Source of the DNA: Acidimicrobiaceae bacterium
GTDB lineage: Bacteria > Actinomycetota > Acidimicrobiia > Acidimicrobiales > UBA8190
Length of the DNA stretch: 10,220 nt
Assembly (NCBI GenBank): GCA_003453695.1
Contig: DMNK01000111.1
Location: 889-11,108 of the forward strand
Reading direction: 5' to 3'
Positions 1 through 7,289 of this stretch are shown here, piece by piece (the stretch's first letter is position 1; every line of letters starts with the position of its first letter). A program made the translations under genes and the position numbers. The notes beneath the pieces were generated by a model. The model did no database searches, had not been told where the DNA came from, and worked only from the letters and a program-made list of their open reading frames with translations.

Positions 1-1
1 T

Positions 2-928
2 CCCGAGCCGGTGGCGGTGTCCTATGGGCCCCTCTCCGCCGTCCCCCAGGTCGCCCCGGTCCACGGCGCACTTCACGAGCCACAGTCCGGAGCCCGGCGC
101 GCCAACGGCGCCACACCGCAGGCCGCGACGCGGTGGCAGGCGACGCCACAGCCGAGAAGGCGGCGGAAGGGACTCGTCGCCGTCGTCGTCGTCGTGCTCC
201 TCGCCGCTGCCGGCGCCGGTGCCGGAGTGGTCGTCCTCAAGCGCTCGGCCAACGGCCTGTCCGGAAAGTCCGCAGCCGAGGTGCTGGCCACGTCGATCGG
301 CGCCGCCAGGGCCCAAGGGTCGGTGCACCTCGCCGCCGTCGAATCCAACGGTGCCTCGGCGATCGGCAGCTACGACATCAGCGCCACGGTCGGCGCCCAG
401 ACGGTGTCGGGGGGCGCGCAGGGGAACGCCACCCTGCTCGTGATGCCGGGGATGGCCTACCTGAAAGGCGACGCCGCCTTCCTCCACAACTCGCTCGGGT
501 TGGGCGTGTCGGCAGCCGGGAAGTACGCCGGACAGTGGATCTCGTTCAAGCCCGGCGACCCCGGTTACGCACAGGTCGTCTCCGGAGACACTCTGTCGTC
601 GGCGCTCAGCGAGGCCTCGCCCACCGGGACGCTCGGCCTCACGCCGTCCCTCACCGTCGACGGCCAGCAAGTGGTCGGGGTGACGGGAGGACTTCCCACC
701 GACGCCACGCGCAGCGGTGCCGTCGGTTCGGTGACCCTGTATGTGTCCACCGCGGCGCCCTACCTCCCGGTGGAGGTGGTGACGAACGGCACCCTGGCCG
801 GCCAACGGGGCACGTCCACCGTGACGTTCTCGCACTGGGGCGAGCCGGTCTCGGTAACGGCACCCGCCGGCGCCACACCGTTCTCGTCTCTCGCCCAGGC
901 CTTGGCGCCCTCGCCCATCCCGGGCTGA
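2..928 (+). CDS. Membrane-anchored protein with LppX/LprG-like extracytoplasmic domain (5' partial)
   Basis: The frame is open to the left edge, so the true start may lie outside. The first candidate start in view is a GTG at 11, and residues here are counted from it. Residues 1-50 are rich in Pro, Ala and Arg and look disordered. A cluster of basic residues (49-53) precedes one strongly hydrophobic helix (about 54-76), giving an N-in single-pass topology. The outer domain opens with a GLSGKSAAEVL segment, then a helix and repeated Gly-rich beta-strand stretches. This layout resembles the LppX/LprG-type beta-sheet lipoproteins of actinomycetes, but I see no lipobox cysteine, so anchoring is by the helix. 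No catalytic motif is visible. In mycobacteria such folds carry lipids; a similar role here is only an inference. The gene ends 162 bp before the SGNH hydrolase on the same strand. The CDS is fairly secure; the family call is tentative. Confidence 0.8.
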   Translation, partial: PEPVAVSYGPLSAVPQVAPVHGALHEPQSGARRANGATPQAATRWQATPQPRRRRKGLVAVVVVVLLAAAGAGAGVVVLKRSANGLSGKSAAEVLATSIGAARAQGSVHLAAVESNGASAIGSYDISATVGAQTVSGGAQGNATLLVMPGMAYLKGDAAFLHNSLGLGVSAAGKYAGQWISFKPGDPGYAQVVSGDTLSSALSEASPTGTLGLTPSLTVDGQQVVGVTGGLPTDATRSGAVGSVTLYVSTAAPYLPVEVVTNGTLAGQRGTSTVTFSHWGEPVSVTAPAGATPFSSLAQALAPSPIPG

Positions 929-960
929 GTTCCCAGGCACCGGGCAGCTCGCAGGTCCGA

Positions 961-980
961 CCCGACCACCGACGGTCGGG
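961..980 (+). terminator. Hairpin downstream of the first gene, possible terminator
   Basis: CCCGACC (961-967) and GGTCGGG (974-980) form a perfect 7-bp stem with a 6-nt loop, 32 bp after the stop of the first gene. A second small stem, CCTCA/TGAGG, lies at 988-1000. No T-tract follows, so this is not a canonical intrinsic terminator. It may slow transcription or be chance in GC-rich DNA. The rest of 929-1090 shows no clear promoter hexamers. Confidence 0.35.
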
Positions 981-1090
981 CCGATAGCCTCACCCTGAGG
1001 CGGGATCGAAGGTCATACCTGCAACCGGGCGACGCCCGCAGTGTGTTCGACGTCACGTCCGCGAGCGGCCCGAACCGGACGAGCTGACGA

Positions 1091-2452
1091 ATGGCACCGT
1101 GGGTGAAGCGCAGCATGGTCGGCGGTACGGTGGCCGCAGCGATCGTCGCCGTCGTGCTCGTGGGCGTCGTCGCCGAACACGGCGCACGGCATCCCAGGCG
1201 CCACGCCGCCGCCCCGAGGACCACGACCACCACCAGTCCCCCCGCTGCGCCGCCGGCCTGGCACGTGACCTGGGGGTCAGCCATGGCTTGGGGGTTCGGC
1301 ACCGCCTCGAACGCCACGGTGCGGGACTTGGCCACGGTGGCGACCGGAGGCGAAGCGGTACGGGTGCGGGTCTCCAACGCATTCGGGAACGCCCCCCTCG
1401 TGGTGGGCGCAGCGAGCGTGGGCGCGTCGGCAGGCGGACCGGCGCTCGTTGCCGGGACGCTGCATCCGATCACCTTCGCTGGACAGCCCGGCGTGACGGT
1501 GCCCGTCGGCGGCCTCGTGTACAGCGACCCGGTGCCCATGGCGGTGAACGGTGGTGAGACGCTCGCCATCAGCCTCTTCACCCCGGCGAGCGACCTGGTG
1601 ACCGTGCATCCTTGCTGCAGCCGAACCGCGGGGTACCTGTCGGCGAACGGTGGCGGGAACCTGGTCGCATCGGTGGACGGACGAGGACTGTCCATCGCCA
1701 GCCCGTGGGAGCGATGGGTGGACGCTGTGGACGTCCTCGACACCGGCGCGCAGGGCAGCATCGTGGTCGTGGGCGACTCCATCACCGAGGGCTTCAACGC
1801 CACCGTCCGGTGGACCGACGCGCTGCAGCAGCGCATCGACACGCTGCCCGGAGCCGGGCCGCGGGCCGTCGTGAACGAGGGCATCACTGCCAACGCCCTG
1901 ACATCGGCCGTCCACACCGACTCGGCCACGGGCGGAGGGCCCTCCGGGGTGTCGCGCCTCGCCCGCGACGCCCTCGACCAGGCCGGCGTGTCCGAGGTCG
2001 TGCTCTTCCTCGGGACCAACGACCTGTGGTTCGGGGCCACCGGGGACCAGGTCATCGCCGGCTACCAGCAGGTCATCGCCGCCACGCACCAAGCCGGGCT
2101 GCGCATCGTCGGCGTGACCCTGCTCCCCCGCGCTTCGAGCGCCAAGGAGCCGTGGTCGGCCGCCCAGCAGGCGGCGCTCGAGCAGGTGGACCACTGGATC
2201 CTCACCTCGGGCGCCTTCGACCGGGTGCTCGACTTGTCGGCGGCGGTGGCGGACGTCTATGGCGGCGCCTGTGCTCCCACGCAGCTGTACCCCGCGTACG
2301 ACTCGGGCGATCACCTCCACCCCAACGCCGCCGGGCAGACCACCATGGCCGACGCCGTCGACCCGTCGGTGCTGCAGCTCCCTGCGCTCCCCACCGTGCG
2401 TGCCCTCGTCGGGACGGTCCCGACACCCGGATGCCACGGTGGCCTCGGGTAG
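1091..2452 (+). CDS. Secreted or membrane-anchored SGNH/GDSL hydrolase
   Basis: This is a 453-residue esterase or lipase of the SGNH superfamily, expected to hydrolyse ester bonds outside the membrane. An N-terminal hydrophobic helix (about 9-28) is followed by a Thr/Pro/Ala-rich linker (about 40-56). A beta-rich N-terminal domain follows (about 58-215; WGSAMAW, VRVRVSNAFG, and a VYSDPV strand), as in larger actinobacterial GDSL hydrolases. The catalytic domain has all four blocks: GDSIT with nucleophile Ser230; the NEGITAN block with Gly264; GTND at 308-311, with Asn310 for the oxyanion hole; and DHLH with Asp407 and His410. It therefore looks catalytically intact. The ATG start is preceded by a weak GGACGAG element and places the helix correctly. 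The substrate cannot be told from sequence. The gene converges on the alpha/beta hydrolase with a 50-bp gap. A Cys-Cys pair lies near residue 175. Confidence 0.93.
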   Translation: MAPWVKRSMVGGTVAAAIVAVVLVGVVAEHGARHPRRHAAAPRTTTTTSPPAAPPAWHVTWGSAMAWGFGTASNATVRDLATVATGGEAVRVRVSNAFGNAPLVVGAASVGASAGGPALVAGTLHPITFAGQPGVTVPVGGLVYSDPVPMAVNGGETLAISLFTPASDLVTVHPCCSRTAGYLSANGGGNLVASVDGRGLSIASPWERWVDAVDVLDTGAQGSIVVVGDSITEGFNATVRWTDALQQRIDTLPGAGPRAVVNEGITANALTSAVHTDSATGGGPSGVSRLARDALDQAGVSEVVLFLGTNDLWFGATGDQVIAGYQQVIAATHQAGLRIVGVTLLPRASSAKEPWSAAQQAALEQVDHWILTSGAFDRVLDLSAAVADVYGGACAPTQLYPAYDSGDHLHPNAAGQTTMADAVDPSVLQLPALPTVRALVGTVPTPGCHGGLG

Positions 2453-2502
2453 CCGCATGGCATGGACGTCCGGGCGAGACGGTGACGCCGATCCCCTGCC
2501 GC

Positions 2503-3576
2503 TCAGCCGGGAGCGCCGGGGCAGCTCCCTGGGGCAGCCGGCGCCGACGGAGCTGTCGTGAACGCCGCCACCCCGGCCACGTTCCCATCCGTGCCCATGG
2601 CCGGGGTACCCGCCTGCTGGCCGGCCAGGGTGGCGTCGAAGAAGTCGGTGACGACCCGGGCCACCGCGGTCCGGTCCGGACCCGAGTCGGCATAGGGGGG
2701 AAGGTGGCCGGCGCCGAGCAGGTCGAGGTAGTACTTCGGCGCCGGAGCGCCGTCGTAGATCTGGGTGCTGCACGGCGGCGGGTTGATGGTGTCGGCGCTG
2801 CCCTGGACCACCAGCATCGGCAACACCGGGCCGGTGAAGTACGAGCCGCCGAAGGCGGCCAGTTCGGCACCCGAGAGCACGGCCAGGGCTTTGACCCGCC
2901 GGTCGAAGCAGCACGAATCGGCGCCGACCGCCAGAGCCACGTCGCCACCGTCCGAATGGCCGGCCAGGCCGATGGCGGAGCCGTTGAGCAGTCCGGAGAG
3001 GGTGGTGCCCGGCTGTTGGGCGTCGCCCAGAAGGGTGGTGATGACGAATCGCAGGTCGGCCGGATGGTTGACGATGTCGTTCTCGTTCACGCCGGTGGGA
3101 TCGTTGGGAGCGGTATGCGGGTAGAGCGGAGCAGCGACCACGAATCCCGCCGACGCCACGTCCTCGATGAGGGTGGTGTAGGGCGTGAGGTCGACGTCGT
3201 ATCCCGGCGAGAAGAGGACGAGCGGGTACGGCGCGTGGACACCGTTGGGCGTGGTGCCTCCTGCGGTCGTGGCGGGGAACCAGACGGCGGTGGGGAGCGA
3301 CCGGCTCGGGCCCGAGGCGACGGGCTCGGTGATGTCGGTGGTGACACTGCCGACGGCGTAGGTCCCGTCGGGAGTCGGCGACGGTGCCGTGGTCGACGTG
3401 GAAGTGGGCGGGCTCGGGGTCGTGGAAGTGGGCGATCCGCCGCCTCGGGAGCGGGCGGCCGGGGATCCGGGCAGGACCTCGAGCAGGACGACCGCCACGA
3501 CGATGGCGGCCGCGCCGGCCACGACAGCGGCACGGACCACCCTGAGCTGGGTGTTGGGGTGTGCCGGGCTCGGCAT
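2503..3576 (-). CDS. Secreted or membrane-anchored alpha/beta hydrolase (chlorophyllase/PAF-acetylhydrolase-like)
   Basis: This is a 357-residue serine hydrolase. I start it at the ATG at 3576, not at the far-upstream in-frame starts. From there a membrane anchor (about 13-34) and a Ser/Thr/Pro-rich linker (44-70) follow at once, whereas upstream codons would overlap the divergent acetyltransferase and encode Arg/Pro-rich junk. The mature domain begins near YAVGSVTTDIT. It carries an oxyanion-type strand LVLFSPGYD (119-127), the nucleophile elbow GHSDGG (Ser208), a likely acid Asp262 in QGSADTINPP, and a likely catalytic His291 in GAGHLPPY. This order matches dienelactone-hydrolase, chlorophyllase and PAF-acetylhydrolase-like families; the exact substrate is not predictable. 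An adjacent Cys pair (222-223) could form a disulphide. An AGGA lies about 20 nt upstream of the start, too far to be a convincing ribosome site. The C-terminal 25 residues are Ala/Pro-rich. Confidence 0.9.
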   Translation of the reverse strand: MPSPAHPNTQLRVVRAAVVAGAAAIVVAVVLLEVLPGSPAARSRGGGSPTSTTPSPPTSTSTTAPSPTPDGTYAVGSVTTDITEPVASGPSRSLPTAVWFPATTAGGTTPNGVHAPYPLVLFSPGYDVDLTPYTTLIEDVASAGFVVAAPLYPHTAPNDPTGVNENDIVNHPADLRFVITTLLGDAQQPGTTLSGLLNGSAIGLAGHSDGGDVALAVGADSCCFDRRVKALAVLSGAELAAFGGSYFTGPVLPMLVVQGSADTINPPPCSTQIYDGAPAPKYYLDLLGAGHLPPYADSGPDRTAVARVVTDFFDATLAGQQAGTPAMGTDGNVAGVAAFTTAPSAPAAPGSCPGAPG

Positions 3577-3632
3577 CGGCGGCAGCGTAGTGGTGGTCCT
3601 CGCGCCGTCGGCGCCGCCGCGAACCGGTCGGC

Positions 3633-4358
3633 ATGGCGATGACGGCCGCCGTTCGTCCCCTGGCACCGGCCGACCTCGAGGTGAGCGCCCGTCTGCACGG
3701 CGAAGCACTCGACATGGAATTCCTGGCCCGCTGCGGACCCGGTTTCCTGCGCGCCTATCACCGGGCCTGGCTCGATTCGCCGGACTGCCTCGCCCTGGCG
3801 GCCCTCGACGACGAGGGTGGCGTCGTCGGGGTGCTGCTCGGTTCGCTCCACCCTGCCGCCCACTACCGCGCCATGGTGCGGCGCCATGGAGCATCGTTGG
3901 CCCTGTGGCTGCTCGGGCGCTCGGTGGCGCACCCACTTCTGGCCCGGGAGCTGGTCGTCACCCGGGCGTACCGCTACCTGCGCGGGCTCACGAGAATGCT
4001 GGCCGGCTCGCTGCGCGCTCCCCGGTCGTTCCGCGGGCGAGGCGGCGCTGCTGCACTCGACGACACGTCGTCGTCTGCAGTTCCTGTCCCCGGTGAGCGT
4101 TCCGACCCCGCAGCCATCGCCGAGGTGACCCATGTCATGGTGCGCGCCGATGCCCGCGGCAGTGGCGTCGGTCGAGCCCTGCTGGAGCGCGCCCAAGAGG
4201 AGGCCCGACGCGCTGGGCTGGGCGAGCTGGTCCTCGTCACGCCGCCCGATCTGGCGGCCATCGGCTTCTACGAACATCTCGGATGGCAGCGCGTCGGTGA
4301 GCTCACGAGCCAAAGTGGCGAACAATTCTTCCGTTACCGCTTTGACCTGCGTTTCTGA
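3633..4358 (+). CDS. GNAT family N-acetyltransferase
   Basis: This 241-residue protein is predicted to transfer an acetyl group from acetyl-CoA to an amine; the acceptor is unknown. The C-terminal half shows the acetyl-CoA site. Strand beta-4 (VTHVMV) leads into the pyrophosphate loop R175-G-S-G-V-G180 and helix ALLERAQEEARRAG, and motif B is FYEHLGW at 212-218, containing the usual Tyr213. The N-terminal half (MTAAVRPLAPADLE) is the normal GNAT opening. Between the two halves, about residues 85-160 form a basic insert rich in Arg and Leu, longer than in a minimal GNAT of about 150 residues. The start is ATG at 3633; an ATG two codons later is equally possible, and no strong ribosome site decides between them. 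The gene diverges from the alpha/beta hydrolase across 56 bp, which must hold both 5' control regions. Confidence 0.9.
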   Translation: MAMTAAVRPLAPADLEVSARLHGEALDMEFLARCGPGFLRAYHRAWLDSPDCLALAALDDEGGVVGVLLGSLHPAAHYRAMVRRHGASLALWLLGRSVAHPLLARELVVTRAYRYLRGLTRMLAGSLRAPRSFRGRGGAAALDDTSSSAVPVPGERSDPAAIAEVTHVMVRADARGSGVGRALLERAQEEARRAGLGELVLVTPPDLAAIGFYEHLGWQRVGELTSQSGEQFFRYRFDLRF

Positions 4359-4428
4359 CTGGCTTTGCCCGCCCGTTTGCACCCGGTGAATTCATGGTGG
4401 CGTCAGCCTCTTGGGCTAGAAGTCTCTT

Positions 4429-5124
4429 ATGGCCCTCTCCTCCGCCCGCCTGCAACGCCGCGTCTGGGACCGACGGGCCGACACCTGGGACCACGAAGGC
4501 GCGGCCGGGCTGGGGGACGTGGTCGACGCCGTGGTGCGCGCCGCCTCGCCTCGACCGGGGCTCACGGCTGTCGACCTGGGGTGCGGAAGCGGCCAGATCA
4601 CGATGCGGCTGGCCGAGGCCGGGGCGCAGGTCACCGCCGTCGACGTGAGCCCGGAGATGATCGTCCGGCTGCAGGAGAACGCCGATTCCGAGGAACTCGA
4701 TGGCGTCGTGCCCGTGGTCTCTCCGATCGAGGAGTTCGGGGTGGCGAGCGCGAGCGTGGACCTGGTCGTGTCCAACTACGCCCTCCACCATCTGCGCGAC
4801 CCCGACAAGCGTGCCCTGGCCAAATCGGTGCTCCGGTGGCTGCGGCCGGGCGGGCGCTTCGTCATCGGCGACATGATGTTCGGCCGGGGACTCGAGCCCC
4901 GAGACCGCGTCATCATCCGCTCCAAAGTCGTGGCGCTGGCTCGAAAGGGCCCAGGTGGTTGGTGGCGCGTGCTCAAGAACGTGACCCGGTTCGGCTTCCG
5001 GCTCCAGGAACGCCCTGTCACCATGGAGCGGTGGCAGCAGTACCTGGAGGAGGCGGGCTTCTCGGCGGTCCACGGCGACGAGGTCGTGGCAGAGGCGGCG
5101 GTGGTCGTCGGCATCAAGAGGTGA
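4429..5124 (+). CDS. Class I SAM-dependent methyltransferase
   Basis: This is a 231-residue methyltransferase with a Rossmann-like fold of the UbiE/Methyltransf_11 type. Motif I is VDLGCGSGQ (48-56), the SAM glycine loop. Asp72 in AVDVSPEM is the usual ribose-binding acidic residue. SNYALHHL (115-122) is the post-II motif, and WLRPGGRF (137-144) is the post-III turn. After about residue 150 comes a basic segment with paired Trp that may form a substrate lid, then a terminal strand pair ending in VVVGIKR. There is no membrane segment, so it should be cytosolic. The acceptor is not predictable; small-molecule O- or C-methylation is the common role of this subfamily. The start is ATG at 4429, with an AGAAG six bases upstream as a weak ribosome site. 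It lies 70 bp after the acetyltransferase and 30 bp before the membrane-protein gene, all on one strand, so co-transcription is plausible. Confidence 0.93.
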   Translation: MALSSARLQRRVWDRRADTWDHEGAAGLGDVVDAVVRAASPRPGLTAVDLGCGSGQITMRLAEAGAQVTAVDVSPEMIVRLQENADSEELDGVVPVVSPIEEFGVASASVDLVVSNYALHHLRDPDKRALAKSVLRWLRPGGRFVIGDMMFGRGLEPRDRVIIRSKVVALARKGPGGWWRVLKNVTRFGFRLQERPVTMERWQQYLEEAGFSAVHGDEVVAEAAVVVGIKR

Positions 5125-5154
5125 GCCCGCCTCCCCCCGACGATCACCTTCATC

Positions 5155-5835
5155 GTGGCGTCAGGGGAGGCACGTAGCGTCGCCGGGGTGAGCGAGACGG
5201 TCCGCCGAGTCGGTGCAGGCCCCGAGGAGGTCGGTGAGCGGGATGGTGCCGGCGCCCAAGACGGGGTCGCCTCCAACGCCCGCTTGACGGCTTCCGCGGG
5301 AGTGGTGCTCTTCGTGCTGCTCGCCGCCGAGGGGGTCACCATCCTCAGGATCCGGGGCCTGCTCTCTGCCCACGTCTTCATCGGCATGCTCCTCGTGCCG
5401 CCCGTCCTGCTCAAAGTGGGCAGCACGACATGGAGGTTCGTCCGCTACTACGCCGGATCTCCTGCCTACCGGCGCAAGGGGCCGCCGCCCGCCCTCCTGC
5501 GCTTCCTCGGGCCGTTCGTGGTCGTCCTCACCCTCGTCGTCTTCGGCAGCGGGATCGCCCTGCTGTTCGCCGGCTCAGGGCTCCGACACGACATGCTCGT
5601 CGTGCACAAGGCCAGCTTCGTGCTGTGGTTCGGCGCCACGGCCGTGCACGTGCTCGGTCACCTGGTCGACACCGCCCGCCTGGCCCCGCTCGACTGGCTC
5701 CGGCGAACCCGGCGCGACGTCGCCGGCGCCGGCGTTCGCCGGTGGGCGCTCGTGTCGAGCATCGCCCTCGGCGTCCCTCTCGGCCTGCTGCTGCTCGGGA
5801 AGGTCGGCCCCTGGCTCGTCCCGGGCGGCCGCTGA
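5155..5835 (+). CDS. Five-helix membrane protein with intramembrane histidines, possibly b-type haem-binding
   Basis: I do not recognise a named gene. Counting from the GTG at 5155 (226 residues), helices are predicted near 44-63, 70-90, 117-140, 146-171 and 196-214, with short basic loops. Histidines fall in or beside helices: His73 (SAHVFIG), His145, His151 (VHKASF), His165 and His169 (VHVLGH). Spaced histidines in adjacent helices are how cytochrome b561 and DUF4405-like proteins bind haem, so a small electron-transfer membrane protein is a reasonable guess. A GTG at 5188 is an alternative start; GGGGAGG at 5164-5170 lies 17 nt before it, too far to decide. The first 40 residues from 5155 are hydrophilic and may be untranslated. 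The last 87 codons overlap the 3' end of the opposing kinase frame. The helix content of those codons (a TM helix with HxxxH and a final helix) argues that this strand is the coding one there. Confidence 0.78.
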   Translation: MASGEARSVAGVSETVRRVGAGPEEVGERDGAGAQDGVASNARLTASAGVVLFVLLAAEGVTILRIRGLLSAHVFIGMLLVPPVLLKVGSTTWRFVRYYAGSPAYRRKGPPPALLRFLGPFVVVLTLVVFGSGIALLFAGSGLRHDMLVVHKASFVLWFGATAVHVLGHLVDTARLAPLDWLRRTRRDVAGAGVRRWALVSSIALGVPLGLLLLGKVGPWLVPGGR

Positions 5836-7125
5836 CCGCTGTGCTCGGGCGTCCGGGCCGTAGCTCTGGCCGCGGGCGCTCGGCCGGTGCCAGGTCACCT
5901 GGACCGAGGCCCCGCCGAGGACCGACTCACCGATGTGCCACCGCCCATCGGTGGAGCGAACGATCGAATCGGCGATGGCGAGGCCGAGACCCGTGCCCCC
6001 GGGAACGTCGGACGAGCGGTGGAACCGGTCGAACAACCTCGAGCGCTCCTCGGGGGCGATGCCGGGTCCGTTGTCCTCCACGGCGAGGCTCACCAGCCCG
6101 TTGCGGGCTTCGACGACGACGAGGACAGTCCCGCCCGGCGGCGAATACCGACAGGCGTTGTCGACGAGCACCCCGGCCAGGCGGTCGATCCACTCTGCCG
6201 GTGCGCTCACCCAGGGGAGGCCCTGTCCCCGGGACTCGGCGCTAAGGCGGATCCGACGCGAGGCGGCCAGAGACTGGAAGCGGTCGGCACACGTCTGGGC
6301 GATTGTCGCCAGGTCGACCGGCTCGCCGATCGGTGGCGGCAGGCTCGAGTCCAGCCGTGCCAGCCACAACAGGTCCTCGACGATGCGCGACAGTCGTCTG
6401 CTCTCTTCGCGCACGCGCTCGAGCGACTCCCGGTAGCCGGTGGCGTCGCGAGCGCTGTGCAGCGCCAGGTCGACCTCGGCTTCGATGACGGTCAACGGGG
6501 TGCGCAACTCGTGTGAGGCGTCGGCGGTGAACTCGAGCTGGCGACGACGGGCGCGCTCCACGGGGGCCGACGCCTTGACGCCGATGACGAGAGACCCGAG
6601 GAACATGCCCAGAAGGACGATGGGCCCGACGATCACCTCGGCCCCGACGACGATCCCCTGGAGGTGACGTTCGTTGGCCAGGCTCACACCAGCGACGACC
6701 CAGCCCCCGTGGAACCGAGCAGAGGAGAGACGGAAGGCGCTGTGGCGAAGCGTCGCCGTCGTCTCGCCTCCGCTCTTCGCCCACGACCGCGCCGGCAACG
6801 CCGGGGCACCGGGGCTGGCGGCGGTGGTCCGTGCTGTCGGCCCGACCACCCAGAGGAAGACAGGGGCGTCATCGAGATCGCCGGCGGTAGCAGGCTCCAC
6901 TGCAATCCGGTTCGAGCCCGATGGCACGGTGGGGAGCCCTTCCGGATTCCGGGTGGCCTCCACCACACGGGCGTGGAGCCGGCTGTCGGCCTGCTCGTAG
7001 AGGTGGTTGACGACGATGACGTCGAAGATGGCGACGGCCAAGAGGTACACGAGCGCGACGACAGCGGTCGCCGTGGCGGCGACGCGGATGGCGTGTCGCA
7101 GGTTGGCCCGCCTGGCCTCGGTCAC
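5575..7125 (-). CDS. Sensor histidine kinase, no HAMP domain, with long antisense-overlapping tail
   Basis: This 516-residue membrane kinase autophosphorylates on histidine and passes the phosphate to a response regulator. TM1 is about 14-38, an outer sensor loop spans 40-157, and TM2 is about 158-183. Only about 20 residues separate TM2 from the H-box, too few for a HAMP linker. The DHp domain has ASHELRTPL with phospho-acceptor His205. The ATPase domain has the N-box (DNACRYS, Asn323), G1 DNGPGIA (351-357), F-box LFDRFHR and G2 GGTGLGLA (376-383), so it looks active. The kinase fold ends near residue 415. About 100 Glu/Ala/Arg-rich residues follow with no recognisable fold, of which the last 86 lie opposite the membrane-protein gene. 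The start is GTG, with a GAGG 11 nt upstream. The gene follows the GGDEF-EAL gene by 164 bp. No response regulator is in the window, so its partner is elsewhere or beyond view. Confidence 0.9.
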   Translation of the reverse strand: MTEARRANLRHAIRVAATATAVVALVYLLAVAIFDVIVVNHLYEQADSRLHARVVEATRNPEGLPTVPSGSNRIAVEPATAGDLDDAPVFLWVVGPTARTTAASPGAPALPARSWAKSGGETTATLRHSAFRLSSARFHGGWVVAGVSLANERHLQGIVVGAEVIVGPIVLLGMFLGSLVIGVKASAPVERARRRQLEFTADASHELRTPLTVIEAEVDLALHSARDATGYRESLERVREESRRLSRIVEDLLWLARLDSSLPPPIGEPVDLATIAQTCADRFQSLAASRRIRLSAESRGQGLPWVSAPAEWIDRLAGVLVDNACRYSPPGGTVLVVVEARNGLVSLAVEDNGPGIAPEERSRLFDRFHRSSDVPGGTGLGLAIADSIVRSTDGRWHIGESVLGGASVQVTWHRPSARGQSYGPDARAQRSAAARDEPGADLPEQQQAERDAEGDARHERPPANAGAGDVAPGSPEPVERGQAGGVDQVTEHVHGRGAEPQHEAGLVHDEHVVSEP

Positions 7126-7151
7126 AGCGCCGGCTGCCTCCGGTGGGCGGA

Positions 7152-7212
7152 CGTCAGCACAGGTATCGGTCTACTCCGCCCGGGCTGACGGGACGCTGAA
7201 ATCGCCGTCCCG
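7152..7212. repeat. Two overlapping inverted repeats upstream of the histidine kinase
   Basis: CGTCAGC (7152-7158) pairs with GCTGACG (7184-7190), and CGGGACG (7189-7195) pairs with CGTCCCG (7206-7212). Each arm is 7 bp and perfect, with 25-nt and 10-nt spacers. The pairs share bases 7189-7190, so in RNA they could not both form fully. They occupy the 164-bp gap between the GGDEF-EAL stop and the kinase start. There is no T-tract. They could be an operator, an attenuator-like structure, or chance. I do not recognise a known riboswitch here. Confidence 0.4.
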
Positions 7213-7289
7213 CAGGCCTGGCGCGCAACGGCGCAGGTGGTGCCGGCTGGGTCAGGACCGAAAGGCGGCCCGTGGGGGTTGGCCCGGGC

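Noticed and set aside
760..2055. 431-codon open frame on the minus strand
   Set aside because: It is antisense to the LppX/LprG-like gene and the SGNH hydrolase and has no recognisable motif.
1612..3642. 676-codon open frame on the plus strand
   Set aside because: It overlaps two well-supported genes with conserved catalytic motifs, and its own translation is Arg/Gly-rich with no domain.
1277..3715. 812-codon open frame on the minus strand
   Set aside because: It lies opposite the catalytic half of the SGNH hydrolase and across the alpha/beta hydrolase in another frame. Its Arg/Gly-rich, low-complexity translation is typical of GC-rich shadow frames.
3577..3937. Longer N-terminus for the alpha/beta hydrolase, from starts up to 3936
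   Set aside because: It would add about 120 Arg/Pro-rich residues before the membrane anchor and overlap the divergent acetyltransferase by about 300 bp. The ATG at 3576 puts the anchor at the N-terminus.
4359..4428. Promoter ahead of the methyltransferase
   Set aside because: TTGCAC at 4377-4382 and TTCATG at 4391-4396 were tried as -35 boxes, but no -10 hexamer lies at a proper spacing.
7126..7289. Cyclic-di-GMP riboswitch ahead of the kinase
   Set aside because: The neighbouring GGDEF-EAL gene made this worth checking, but I could not find the conserved GEMM sequence blocks on either strand.
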